64,000 nt of DNA from Ferrimonas pelagia (GTDB lineage Bacteria > Pseudomonadota > Gammaproteobacteria > Enterobacterales > Shewanellaceae), in the NCBI RefSeq assembly GCF_039543565.1, contig NZ_BAABJZ010000003.1, positions 140,620 through 204,619 on the forward strand. The letters run 5' to 3'. The translations under genes were made by a program, and so were the position numbers. The notes under the pieces were generated by a model that was not told the DNA's origin, did no database searches, and saw only the letters and a program-made list of their open reading frames with translations. Numbering within the stretch: the first letter of the stretch is position 1; each line of letters opens with the position of its first letter. This document shows, piece after piece, positions 27,821 through 36,895 of this stretch.

Positions 27821-30088
27821 ATGAGATGGAAAACGCTCTCAACCTACCGCTTGCGATTGATCGCCCTTTTGGTGATCGTCAGTCTCACTGCCGCCTATCA
27901 ATGCTTAAGCCTGTATAAATCTGGGCAGCAACTGCACACCAACACCAACGAACTGGCTCAATACCACCTGCCGACCCTACTGCAACTGCAGGAGGTCAGC
28001 GCCTGCCTACATGACATGGAGCAGTTGCTACTGCTCATGGATAAATCCCAAGATCCGGCCGATCTTAACCAACAAGTCGATCAGATCCGCCAACGCTTTA
28101 CGCAAGCCATTACGCCCCTCTCGGATCAAAGCCACGATGAGATCCGTCTGGAAAACATCGACGCCCTATTTAGACAGCAAGATCAACTGATCCAAAACTG
28201 GCGCGCCCAGCGACCCAGCAGCGAACAACGTCACCAGCAACTGCTGCACATCGATCCCAGCCTGCCTCAGGTGCAAACGCTGCTGCAGCAGATGATCGAC
28301 GAACACCAAGTCCATACCGAGCAGGTTCTGACCCGTAGCCTGAACTACACCAGAACCAGTACCGGGATCGCGGTCGGACTGACCCTACTCATTGCCATTA
28401 CCGCGTTTATGGTCGCCGCGGCATTAACCCGCGTGTCCATCGACCAAAAAGAACAGCGCAAGATGGCCTCATTTGCCGACCAAAACCCCGAACCTATCCT
28501 ACGGTGTCGTCGCAATGGGCAAATACTGTACCGTAATGCCGCAGCCAACGAGCTGTTTGCACAGCTTCGGCTAGATGACAAACATCCCCTGCCCGATCTC
28601 GTCGAAAACCTCACCGATATCGGCGAGCTCGGCCTGCTGCAAAAGAGCTGGACCTTACAACTGGACTCACTGTTTTTCACCGTTCAGGCCGTGCTGTTAC
28701 CGGAGGACGATCAGGTTCAGCTCCATATCAAAGACGAGTCACAGGCGGCGCTTGCACGCGCCGAGCTGAGCCATCGCGCTAGTCACGATGCCTTAACCGA
28801 TCTGCCCAATCGGATGCAATTTATTGAAGACGTGCAAGCCCTGCTGAAACACGACGATCGCCCGTTCACACTGGGATTAGTGACCATCACTCAGTTCCAG
28901 CGTGTCACCAGCCAGATCGGCTTCCAATCCGCCGACGAGATCATGCAGCAGATCAGCCAGCGCCTACTGCGCGCCCTGCGCCGCTGTCGCCGCGGCCACA
29001 ATCCATCGATGCTGTATCGGTTTGAAGGCACCCATTTCGCTCTGCTGCTGGTCGAGCAATACAGCGAAGAACGACTGAACATGGTCGCCAACGAATTCAA
29101 ACAGGAGTTTAGTCCCCCATTTCTCTCCGACGATGAATTGCACACCTTCTATCTCTCAGTGGATCAGGGCTTTGTTCGCTACCCCAAACACTGCCGCAGC
29201 CTGGATGGATTACTGAAATTTGCCGATATCGCCGTCCGAGAGGCGGGACTAAACACAGAAGCTACGTACCTGATGTTTAGCCCGGAAATGAAAGAGCGCG
29301 AACAAAGCATGATCGAGCTGGAAAATGAGCTACGCCACGCCGAGCAGCAGCAACAACTGATGTTGCACTACCAACCCCAGCAAACCCTCAGTAATGACAC
29401 CTTATCTGGCGCCGAAGCGCTGATCCGCTGGCGCCACCCCGACAAAGGCCTGATCTCCCCCGCGGATTTTATTCCCGTCGCAGAGCAAAGCGGGCTGATC
29501 CTCTCCATCGGGGACTGGGTGCTGCGTCAGGCCTGCCAGCAAGCCCACCACTGGCACCAACAGGGCTACCCCCTACTGGTCTCCATTAACCTGTCCGCCA
29601 AACAGTTCCAGCAGCCCGATTTTGTCGACAAGGTGGCCGCCATCCTACAAGAAACCCAGGTTGACCCGGCCAAGATCGAGCTGGAGCTGACCGAAAGCCT
29701 GTTGATGGAGGATATGGATCACGCCTACGACACCCTGACCAAACTCAAAGCACTGGGGGTCAAACTGGCCATCGATGACTTTGGTACGGGCTACTCTTCG
29801 CTGGCCTACCTAAAACGCTTCCCCGTCGATACCCTTAAGATCGATCGTAGCTTTGTCGCCAACCTGCCCGGCGACAGCCAAGACAGCGCGATCATCAGTG
29901 CCATCCTAGATCTCGCCCAGCACCTGGAACTCAAAGTCGTGGCGGAGGGGGTCGAAACCCAAGAGCAGCACGACTGGCTGCAGCAACGAGGCTGTGACGT
30001 GATGCAGGGCTTCTGGTACAGCCGCCCCTTAGCCAGTCAGGATTGGAAGCAACTGCTGGCCGCGCACGACACTGTGGTCCACTGTTAA
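27821..30088 (+). CDS. Membrane GGDEF-EAL protein, likely c-di-GMP phosphodiesterase
   Basis: 755 residues. One N-terminal membrane segment (LRLIALLVIVSLTAAY), a helical periplasmic sensor to about residue 180, and a second segment (GIAVGLTLLIAITAFMV) precede a PAS-like region (about 210-315). The GGDEF domain begins near 320 (HDALTDLPNR), but its active site reads EGTHF (402-406) instead of GGDEF, so cyclase activity is not expected. The EAL domain has the motif GAEALIRW (EAL at 532-534), ELTESLL and DDFGTGYSS (652-660), so degradation of cyclic di-GMP is likely, perhaps with the GGDEF site as a GTP sensor. It lies alone ahead of nagR, 80 bases apart. Confidence 0.9.
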   Translation: MRWKTLSTYRLRLIALLVIVSLTAAYQCLSLYKSGQQLHTNTNELAQYHLPTLLQLQEVSACLHDMEQLLLLMDKSQDPADLNQQVDQIRQRFTQAITPLSDQSHDEIRLENIDALFRQQDQLIQNWRAQRPSSEQRHQQLLHIDPSLPQVQTLLQQMIDEHQVHTEQVLTRSLNYTRTSTGIAVGLTLLIAITAFMVAAALTRVSIDQKEQRKMASFADQNPEPILRCRRNGQILYRNAAANELFAQLRLDDKHPLPDLVENLTDIGELGLLQKSWTLQLDSLFFTVQAVLLPEDDQVQLHIKDESQAALARAELSHRASHDALTDLPNRMQFIEDVQALLKHDDRPFTLGLVTITQFQRVTSQIGFQSADEIMQQISQRLLRALRRCRRGHNPSMLYRFEGTHFALLLVEQYSEERLNMVANEFKQEFSPPFLSDDELHTFYLSVDQGFVRYPKHCRSLDGLLKFADIAVREAGLNTEATYLMFSPEMKEREQSMIELENELRHAEQQQQLMLHYQPQQTLSNDTLSGAEALIRWRHPDKGLISPADFIPVAEQSGLILSIGDWVLRQACQQAHHWHQQGYPLLVSINLSAKQFQQPDFVDKVAAILQETQVDPAKIELELTESLLMEDMDHAYDTLTKLKALGVKLAIDDFGTGYSSLAYLKRFPVDTLKIDRSFVANLPGDSQDSAIISAILDLAQHLELKVVAEGVETQEQHDWLQQRGCDVMQGFWYSRPLASQDWKQLLAAHDTVVHC

Positions 30089-30168
30089 TAAACTGCCGTT
30101 GCTTCCTAGCCAAATCTGCCGGTACACTCAATCGATTACACTGTCGAAAAGTAATATCGGGGAAGGCA

Positions 30169-31185
30169 ATGAAAGTGACCATCAAGGATGTGGCCCGCCA
30201 TGCGGGGGTCTCATTTAAAACCGTCTCCCGGGTGATCAACCAAGAACCGGCCGTACGCCAGGACACCATAGATAAGGTCCAGCAAGCCATCGAGGCACTG
30301 AACTACCAACCCAACAGCGCCGCACGCAACCTTGCCAGCACCAAAAGCTACGCCATCGGCTTTATCTACGACAACCCCAACGCCTACTACGTCATCGATA
30401 TGCAAAACGGCATACTCCAAGCCTGCCGAGAAAACCACTATGAGCTGATGATCCACCCCAGTGACGCCACCGCCAGCGATATCTGCGACCAGCTCACCGC
30501 CTTGGTGAAACGCTCGCGCGTCGCGGGCCTGGTGCTGACGCCGCCCTTTTCTGAGTCGGCCAAGATCGTCGCCATCCTTGAGCAACTGGACGTCGCCTTT
30601 GTCCGCATCGTCTCCGGCTCCGGTGAGGGCAAGATCGATCCCAACTGCCTCTACATCGACGACCGACAAGGTGCTTACGCCATTACCGAGCACCTATTAG
30701 AGTTGGGCCACCAGCGGATCGGCTTTCTTTGCGGCGACAACGAACACCAATCCAGCCTTGAGCGACTCGAGGGCTATAAGCAAGCGCTGCGCGATCATCA
30801 ACTGCCGGTCGAGCCAGAGCTGATCCTCGAAGGGCACTACTCGTTTGATTCCGGCGTCAGTAACGCCCAAACCATGATGGCTCGCCCAGTGCCCCCTAGC
30901 GCCCTGTTTGCCTGTAACGATGAGATCGCGGCGGGAGCGTTATTTGCGGCTCAGCTCGGGGGGGTGAAGATCCCGCAGCAGCTCTCCATTGTTGGCTTTG
31001 AGAACAGCCCCTTCTCGCGTCAGACCTGGCCCAAACTGACCACAGTGGATCAGCCCATTGTTACCATTGCCCGCCAAGCCACCGAACAGTTGATCCGACA
31101 ACTTCGAGGCCATGCCGAGCCACAGGTTCAGCGCTTTGTGCCACAACCTGTGCTGCGCGACTCCAGCCAGCCACCGTCGGCCTAA
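30169..31185 (+). CDS. nagR: LacI-family regulator, probable GlcNAc repressor NagR
   Basis: 338 residues from the ATG at 30169, which has a GGGGAAGG ribosome site and puts the helix-turn-helix (VTIKDVARHAGVSFKTVSRV) at the N-terminus. The effector domain is a periplasmic-binding-protein fold with VAFVRIVSGSGEG and PSALFACNDEIAAGAL. It is convergent with nagX, ten bases apart, at the end of the GlcNAc operon. By analogy with Shewanella-type NagR it should bind near AATGACAGCGTTGTCATT and release it when a GlcNAc metabolite is present. Two such palindromes occur in the window (39697-39714 and 43501-43518). The assignment rests on context and site form. Confidence 0.85.
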   Translation: MKVTIKDVARHAGVSFKTVSRVINQEPAVRQDTIDKVQQAIEALNYQPNSAARNLASTKSYAIGFIYDNPNAYYVIDMQNGILQACRENHYELMIHPSDATASDICDQLTALVKRSRVAGLVLTPPFSESAKIVAILEQLDVAFVRIVSGSGEGKIDPNCLYIDDRQGAYAITEHLLELGHQRIGFLCGDNEHQSSLERLEGYKQALRDHQLPVEPELILEGHYSFDSGVSNAQTMMARPVPPSALFACNDEIAAGALFAAQLGGVKIPQQLSIVGFENSPFSRQTWPKLTTVDQPIVTIARQATEQLIRQLRGHAEPQVQRFVPQPVLRDSSQPPSA

Positions 31186-31195
31186 GCGCCGCGGC

Positions 31196-32305
31196 TCAGA
31201 CCTTGATGAAGATCTGGCGCCGAGCCATAAACCACAACAGCGCCCACTGCAGCGCCAACAGCGCACAGACCGACGCCACCATTTGGGCCGAGCCCGGCAA
31301 TGCCGCGATCAGCCCGCCCGCCAGGCTACTAACCAGGTAGTCCCAGGAAAATAAGGCGCTGGCCAGGTAGATGGCGATGGCGTTAACGCCAATAAGCGCA
31401 AACAAACCGCCAAACCTGTGCCACGCCAGCCCGTCCACCAGCACCAGAAACAACGCCAACAACAGGGCGCTCCAGCCGCAGCTCACCAACACAAAGGTCA
31501 CGGTCCACAGGATCTTATTGACCGGGATCCAACCATCCAGCGTCCAGCCCAGCGCCAGCATCAGCAAACCCGCACCACACAAGGCAGCGCTGCGTCGCCA
31601 CAACGAATAAGGCTGACTGAGCCAACGCCCAGCCCAGACGCCGACCAAGGCATTGATCGCCGCACTCAGATGAGAGAGAAGCCCTTCCGGATCCAGCGGC
31701 GCATTCTGATACGTCCCCCCCGACAAAAAGCGTTGATCCACCCAGGCATTGACCGAGCCTGCGGCGCTGTAGCCCTCCGGCCAGAGCCCCTGCAGCAGCG
31801 CATATGCCAGCGCGATCCCCGCACCGGCCCAGAGCTGCCCCTTCAATGGCAGATGCCAGACGATCATCGCAGCGATAAACCAGGCCATGCCGATCCGGCC
31901 CAGCACACTGGCGTAGCGGATCTCATCAGGCGCCGCAGGCATGCCCGTGCCCCAGCCATGGTTGTAGATCATTCCCAGCAGGCACAGCAATAGCAGCCGT
32001 TTTATCGCCTTGCGATAGCGCTGTCGCCGCGCAACCGCAGGCAGCGCGGGCAGAGAGAGCGGGCGCAGCCCCAGAGTGACGCCAGAGAGGAAGATGAATA
32101 GGGGGAAGATCAGATCATACCAAGTAAAGCCATGCCATTGGGCATGGCTCATCTGCGCAGCAGCCAAGGCAAAGCCCTGCCAACCGGTCAGCAACAGCAA
32201 GGCGGCAAACAGTTGCTCACCGCCGAGGATCCAGAACATATCAAAGCCGCGCAGCGCATCGATGGCCAGCAACCGCTCACGCTGGCCATTGCTCGCCCGC
32301 TCCAT
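31196..32305 (-). CDS. nagX: NagX, predicted membrane acyltransferase-like protein
   Basis: 369 residues from an ATG that overlaps the nagP stop by one base (TGATG), so translation is coupled. About ten membrane segments follow a start of HGSNAT/DUF5009 type (LAIDALRGFDMFWILGGEQ). That family includes the lysosomal heparan alpha-glucosaminide N-acetyltransferase. In GlcNAc operons of Alteromonads NagX is a conserved membrane component whose exact role is unsettled; transfer of an acetyl group to glucosamine, or help in transport, are the usual proposals. Last gene of the operon. Confidence 0.88.
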   Translation of the reverse strand: MERASNGQRERLLAIDALRGFDMFWILGGEQLFAALLLLTGWQGFALAAAQMSHAQWHGFTWYDLIFPLFIFLSGVTLGLRPLSLPALPAVARRQRYRKAIKRLLLLCLLGMIYNHGWGTGMPAAPDEIRYASVLGRIGMAWFIAAMIVWHLPLKGQLWAGAGIALAYALLQGLWPEGYSAAGSVNAWVDQRFLSGGTYQNAPLDPEGLLSHLSAAINALVGVWAGRWLSQPYSLWRRSAALCGAGLLMLALGWTLDGWIPVNKILWTVTFVLVSCGWSALLLALFLVLVDGLAWHRFGGLFALIGVNAIAIYLASALFSWDYLVSSLAGGLIAALPGSAQMVASVCALLALQWALLWFMARRQIFIKV

Positions 32306-33639
32306 CAGCGGCCCCAGTTGCGGAGCTTGTGCCCTTTGACGGCATAAAACAGGATAAACAGATAGCAGGGCAAACCGACCCAATAGGCCAGTTGGGTATC
32401 GCCGCTAAAGTGCGCCACCTTGCCAAACACCAAAGGCAGAATGGCACCGCCGGAGATCCCCATGATCAACAACGCCGAGCCCTGCGCCGTGTACTTCCCC
32501 AGCCCCTCCAGCGCCAGTGGCCAGATGGAGGGCCACACCAGCGCATGAGCCAATCCCATCAGGGCGACAAAGGTAACGGTATTGGGGATCACGGGAATGC
32601 CGCTCCAGCCCCAGAGCAGATCGGCCATGGCCGTGCTGTCTGAGGAGCTGAACACCACGCCAAGCACACACAAAATGCCCGCAATGGCGGAGCCCAGCAG
32701 CGCGGTTTCCTGACTCAGATAGCGGGGAATGCAGGTGACGCCGATCAGATAGCCGATCACCATACACACCATGGTGTAGGAGGTCAGCGAGGCAAAATTC
32801 TGCACCCCGAGACCAGCGCCGTACAGGCCAATGGTATCGCCGGCGATCACCTCAATGCCCACATAGGCAAACAGCGCCACGGCCCCCAGCACCACCTGAG
32901 GAAACTGGGTGATGCTGCCCTTCTCCTGATGGGCGTCACTCTGCTCAAACTCCAGCTCAGGCAAGGACGAGAACTTCACCAGACCGATCAAGAACACCAA
33001 CGCGCCCGCCATATACAGATACGGGGCCACCAGACGGGAAGACAGCTCGCTGATCTGGGCCTGACGCTCAACCTCGGGCAGCGCCGCCAGCTGCTCGGCG
33101 CTAAACCCCTCGAAACCGGACAGCACCATGGCGGTAAACAGGATAGGTACCAACACCCCCGCCGCTTTGTTGATCAGCCCCATAATGCTGATCCGCATCG
33201 CTGCGCTCTCCTTCGGGCCGATCAACACCACATAGGGGTTGGATGCCGTCTGCAGGATGGTGAGGCCGGTCCCCAGCACAAACAGCGCCGTCAAAAACAG
33301 CGGATAAGCCGCGCTTTGCGCCGCCACGATAAACAGCAGCGCGCCAACCACCATCAGCGCCAGGCCCAGCGCCATGCCATTCTTATAACCGGTGCGCTTG
33401 AGAATAAACGACATCGGCAGCGCCATCACCGTATAGGCGATGTAAAACGCAAAGGTGACAAACAACGCTTGGAACTCATTGAGCTCGCAGATGATCTGCA
33501 AAAACGGGATCAACGAACCGTTCAGCCAGGTCACAAAACCAAAGATAAAGAACAGGATCCCTATGATGCACATGGGTAACACGCTGCTGCGTCGCGAGGC
33601 CCCTCCTGACGCCACCGCTGCCGTTTTTGTCATCGTCAT
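32305..33639 (-). CDS. nagP: GlcNAc transporter NagP (MFS)
   Basis: 444 residues from the ATG at 33639 (GAGG eight bases upstream); a second ATG two codons later is possible. About twelve membrane segments; the opening LFFIFGFVTWLNGSLIPFLQ is typical of the fucose/glucose permease branch of the major facilitator family to which NagP belongs. It should carry GlcNAc across the inner membrane with protons or sodium, unphosphorylated, which fits the kinase NagK in the same operon. Its start codon overlaps the stop of a 33-codon frame (ATGA), described separately. The next gene, nagX, overlaps its stop. Confidence 0.93.
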   Translation of the reverse strand: MTMTKTAAVASGGASRRSSVLPMCIIGILFFIFGFVTWLNGSLIPFLQIICELNEFQALFVTFAFYIAYTVMALPMSFILKRTGYKNGMALGLALMVVGALLFIVAAQSAAYPLFLTALFVLGTGLTILQTASNPYVVLIGPKESAAMRISIMGLINKAAGVLVPILFTAMVLSGFEGFSAEQLAALPEVERQAQISELSSRLVAPYLYMAGALVFLIGLVKFSSLPELEFEQSDAHQEKGSITQFPQVVLGAVALFAYVGIEVIAGDTIGLYGAGLGVQNFASLTSYTMVCMVIGYLIGVTCIPRYLSQETALLGSAIAGILCVLGVVFSSSDSTAMADLLWGWSGIPVIPNTVTFVALMGLAHALVWPSIWPLALEGLGKYTAQGSALLIMGISGGAILPLVFGKVAHFSGDTQLAYWVGLPCYLFILFYAVKGHKLRNWGR

Positions 33640-33737
33640 AATACGCCTCGAATCGCGAACGCTGTCTGTAGCTGGAAACCGCTGTGCTCTCTGCGCCACT
33701 GCCTGCGAGAAAAGCGACTTATCGTCATTGTCTGCAT
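33636..33737 (-). CDS. Possible 33-residue leader peptide coupled to nagP
   Basis: The frame begins with an ATG preceded by a strong ribosome site (AAGGAAG, about six bases away) and ends with a TGA that overlaps the nagP ATG (ATGA). The peptide begins MQTMTISRFSRRQWRRE and is rich in Arg. No family is known to me. Its likely role is to load ribosomes onto nagP or to regulate it. It fills most of the otherwise unexplained 157-base gap between nagA and nagP. It could still be chance. Confidence 0.45.
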   Translation of the reverse strand: MQTMTISRFSRRQWRREHSGFQLQTAFAIRGVL

Positions 33738-33796
33738 TGTCACTTCCTTATGGTGGTTGTACTCAGGGGCTCTCGACCCCCGGTTCTTGTTATCAC

Positions 33797-34924
33797 TTAC
33801 TGCTGCGGCTGACCGCCGATCCAGGTTTGCTGTACCTGCAGTGCCCCATCGAGCAACACCATGTCGGCCACAGAGCCGGATTGAAGCCGCCCGTAGTGCG
33901 GCGCCAGTCCCAGAAACTCCGCCGGATAGCGCCCGGCCATTTTCAATACCTGTGCTTGTTCTAAGCCGAGCCAAGCCAGGCTGTTGCGCACCGCACTGGC
34001 CATATCCAATACCGATCCCGCCAACTCCCCGCTGGGGGCGGTTAACTTGTCACCCTGACGGGTGATCGCCCGTCCCATCAATTCAAACTCGCTGCCTGCA
34101 GCACCCACCGGCGGCATCGCGTCGGTCACCAGCAGCATCTTATCAGCCGGGCGGATCTTCAGTGCCAACCGCAGGCTGTCCCGGTGCACATGATGACCAT
34201 CGACGATCAACCCGCACCAAGCGGTCTCATCGAGCAGGGCGGCGCCGACCATCCCCGGCTCCCGCGAGGTAAAGGGCGACATGGCATTAAACAAATGGGT
34301 AAAACCGGATGCACCGGCGCGCAATGCCGCATTGACCGTTTGCGCATCCGCATTGGAGTGGCCCAGACAAACGCGCACGCCCGCCTCGACCAGCTGAGCG
34401 ATCTGCTGCAGCGACATACGCTCCGGTGCCACCGTCACCATCACCACGCCCAGATCCTGACGGCAGTATTGCGCCATCTCCTCATCCGATATCGGCCGGA
34501 TAAACTCGGGGCTGTGTACCCCCTTTTTCGCCACCGACAGATGCGGCCCCTCAAAGTGCACCCCGAGCAAGCCGGGCAACCCCTGACGTCGCCCTGCGGC
34601 CACGGCGTCCGCCGCGCGGCGGATCACCGCCAGCTCATCGGTGATCAAGGTAGGCATCAAACCCGTGCTGCCATATCGGGCATGGGCTTGGATGATCTGC
34701 CCCAGTCCCGCCAGCGTCGGCTCGGCGTTAAACAGCACACCGCCACCACCATTAACCTGAACATCGATAAACCCAGGCACCAGCGTGCCGTGCAATGGCG
34801 TCGCCGGAGCCGGCGCATCGCCATGCCCTAAAGCCACAATGGCGCCATCGGCCACACTCAGCCAAGCCGGCTCGATAAACCGCTCTCCATCAAAGAGTCG
34901 ATCAACTTGGTAAAACTGCGCCAT
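33797..34924 (-). CDS. nagA: N-acetylglucosamine-6-phosphate deacetylase
   Basis: 375 residues, standard length. Amidohydrolase motifs are intact: VPGFIDVQVNGGGG (50-62), HFEGPH with Glu125, LGHSNA with His189, THLFNAM with His210, DGHHVH near 242-247 and the catalytic Asp268 in VTDAMPPVG. The enzyme removes acetate from GlcNAc-6-phosphate to give glucosamine-6-phosphate in the cytoplasm. It has an AGGAGAG ribosome site and follows nagB by 28 bases. A 157-base gap to nagP holds a short coupled frame. Confidence 0.96.
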   Translation of the reverse strand: MAQFYQVDRLFDGERFIEPAWLSVADGAIVALGHGDAPAPATPLHGTLVPGFIDVQVNGGGGVLFNAEPTLAGLGQIIQAHARYGSTGLMPTLITDELAVIRRAADAVAAGRRQGLPGLLGVHFEGPHLSVAKKGVHSPEFIRPISDEEMAQYCRQDLGVVMVTVAPERMSLQQIAQLVEAGVRVCLGHSNADAQTVNAALRAGASGFTHLFNAMSPFTSREPGMVGAALLDETAWCGLIVDGHHVHRDSLRLALKIRPADKMLLVTDAMPPVGAAGSEFELMGRAITRQGDKLTAPSGELAGSVLDMASAVRNSLAWLGLEQAQVLKMAGRYPAEFLGLAPHYGRLQSGSVADMVLLDGALQVQQTWIGGQPQQ

Positions 34925-34952
34925 CGGTCTGGGCTCTCCTAATTGGGGGGAT

Positions 34953-35945
34953 CTACAAGGTTTGCGTCACTTTCTTTAACCCCTTGGGGTTATCCGGATC
35001 AATACCGCGAGCGCGGGCCACGCGCTCCACATCCAGATAGAAGCGTTGTATCAAGGATAAGGGTGCCACTCTTGGGTGCGCGGAGCCAGTCTGACTCAAG
35101 TCGACCACGCTGGCACCGCGACCGCGAATGTCCGCCATCTGCTCATCGTGGGCCGGCTTAGACTCGTCGACAATATTCAGACTGAGCAGAGCTAATTGCT
35201 GCTCTACCAAGGTCACCGGTCCGTGCAAGAACTCGGCACTGGAGAACGCTTCCGCATGAATGCCACACACCTCTTTAAGTTTCAGTGCGATCTCCTTACT
35301 CACGGCGTAGCCCAGCCCCCGGCCCAGCACCACCAGATTCGCCACCTCGGCCACGCTGGCCGAGAGCAACTGCTCGGGCGCCGCAATGGCCTCATCCAGC
35401 ATCGCCGGCAGGTTCATTACCGCTTCCGTCAGCGCGGGATCCTGACGCCAGGCGCTGATCAGATGCAGCAGCGCCGACAGGGTCGCCAGGTAGCTTTTGG
35501 TCGCCGCTACCGCCTGCTCCTTACCCGCACACAGTGGCACGACATGATCCGCCAACTCAGCCAGCGGTGACTCCGCGTCATTGACCAAGGCCACAACACG
35601 GCCACCAGCCCGTTTCGCCATCTGTGCTTGCGCCAAGATATCGGGGCTACGGCCGGATTGAGAGATCACTAACACCAAGGCGCCCTCCAGGGCCAACTCA
35701 CGGCCATAGAGACTGGCGACCGACGGCGCCGAGGCAAAGGTGGGAATGCCCAGCTCGATCTCGATTAAATACTTGGCGAAGACGCCGGCGTGATCAGACG
35801 AGCCCCGCCCGACCCACATAACAAACCGCGGCGGCGTGATCCGCAACTGCGCCCCTAACTGTGCCAATGCCGCTTCATTGTGCCGCAACTGCTCGGCGAT
35901 CCGAGTCGGCGCTTCCAGCGCCTCTCGCTCCATAATGCTGCTCAT
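34953..35945 (-). CDS. nagB-II: Glucosamine-6-phosphate deaminase, SIS type (NagB-II)
   Basis: 330 residues with two SIS (sugar isomerase) domains: GRGSSDHAG near residue 46, then SQSGRSPD, and in the second half GRGLGYAVSKEIALKLKE with SAEFLHGP. This is the NagB-II form that replaces classical NagB in Shewanella-type pathways; it converts glucosamine-6-phosphate to fructose-6-phosphate and ammonia. I start it at the ATG at 35945 because AAGGA lies nine bases upstream; the ATG three codons earlier touches that ribosome site. It lies 48 bases after nagK. Confidence 0.92.
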   Translation of the reverse strand: MSSIMEREALEAPTRIAEQLRHNEAALAQLGAQLRITPPRFVMWVGRGSSDHAGVFAKYLIEIELGIPTFASAPSVASLYGRELALEGALVLVISQSGRSPDILAQAQMAKRAGGRVVALVNDAESPLAELADHVVPLCAGKEQAVAATKSYLATLSALLHLISAWRQDPALTEAVMNLPAMLDEAIAAPEQLLSASVAEVANLVVLGRGLGYAVSKEIALKLKEVCGIHAEAFSSAEFLHGPVTLVEQQLALLSLNIVDESKPAHDEQMADIRGRGASVVDLSQTGSAHPRVAPLSLIQRFYLDVERVARARGIDPDNPKGLKKVTQTL

Positions 35946-35993
35946 TGCTGCCATTCCTTGTCTTTTGCGCCAATTAAAAAGGGAGTTCGAGGA

Positions 35994-36887
35994 TCAGATC
36001 AGGCCCATAGAGTCCTGCGCGAAGAAAACCGCGCCCATCTCCGGCGTCGCCTGCGCCGGACACAATGCTCGTTGGACCGCCTCATCAAGATGGGGGATCA
36101 ACAACGGCCCCAAGCCACCAAGCAGTGCCAATCGAGGCGCCCCGTCGTCCAGCAACCGCGTGGCCAATCGCGTCAGATAATCCACCCCTTGCTGCAGGAT
36201 CTTTTGCGCCACCACATCCTGATGCTCGACGCCCTGAAAGAGCACACCCGCCAACCGGGCATACGCGGTCGAGCGCTGCCCCGCCAACTGCTCGATCCAG
36301 AACAGTGGATCCGATGAGCGAAAATGTCGACTCAGCCCCTCGGTCAACCACGTCTGAGGCCCCAAGCCATCGCATGCCTCAAGCGCCCGCTGGACGGTCA
36401 TAAGCCCAAACCAAGCACCGCTGCCTTTATCGCCTTGAGGAAAGCCATGGCCGCCGTAGATCTTGCCGTGACCCTGCTGGCTGAGGTAGCCACAAGAGCC
36501 GGTGCCCGAGATGATGATGGCGCCATCCTTGCGACCGTGCGCACCGAGGCAGGCAATATGCAGATCGGTCGTCACATACAGCTCGGAGAAGGGGTGCTGC
36601 CAGTGCGTCATCGCCGCCATGCAGGAGGGCAGATTCACCCCGGCCAACCCCGCCCCCACCACACAATGCTGCAGCTGATCACGGCCATAACCCGCCACCG
36701 TTAAAGCCTGCTCACAGGCATCGACGATGGAATCCTGCGCCGCGGCCAGCCCATTGACCGGATTGGCGGCGCCGCTCAGGCCGCTGCCCAAGATCCCACC
36801 GTTGGGGTGATACAACACGGCTCGGCACTTGCTGCCGCCACCATCGATCCCTAGCATCATTCGCTGATCATCCTTATTCATGCTCAC
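35994..36887 (-). CDS. nagK: N-acetylglucosamine kinase (BadF/BcrA ATPase family)
   Basis: 297 residues. The phosphate-binding loop LGIDGGGSKCR (residues 12-22) and IIISGTGSCGYL near 125, with GDKGSGAWFG, place it in the BadF/BadG/BcrA/BcrD ATPase family, as for Shewanella NagK. It should phosphorylate GlcNAc delivered by NagP. It begins eight bases after the GH20 stop codon, so it is co-transcribed. Confidence 0.92.
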   Translation of the reverse strand: MSMNKDDQRMMLGIDGGGSKCRAVLYHPNGGILGSGLSGAANPVNGLAAAQDSIVDACEQALTVAGYGRDQLQHCVVGAGLAGVNLPSCMAAMTHWQHPFSELYVTTDLHIACLGAHGRKDGAIIISGTGSCGYLSQQGHGKIYGGHGFPQGDKGSGAWFGLMTVQRALEACDGLGPQTWLTEGLSRHFRSSDPLFWIEQLAGQRSTAYARLAGVLFQGVEHQDVVAQKILQQGVDYLTRLATRLLDDGAPRLALLGGLGPLLIPHLDEAVQRALCPAQATPEMGAVFFAQDSMGLI

Positions 36888-36895
36888 ACTGCCCT

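Noticed and set aside
33723..33745. Possible third NagR site before nagP (GTCATTGTCTGCATTGTCA)
   Set aside because: It has direct rather than inverted TTGTC elements and lacks the central CG of the two good sites.
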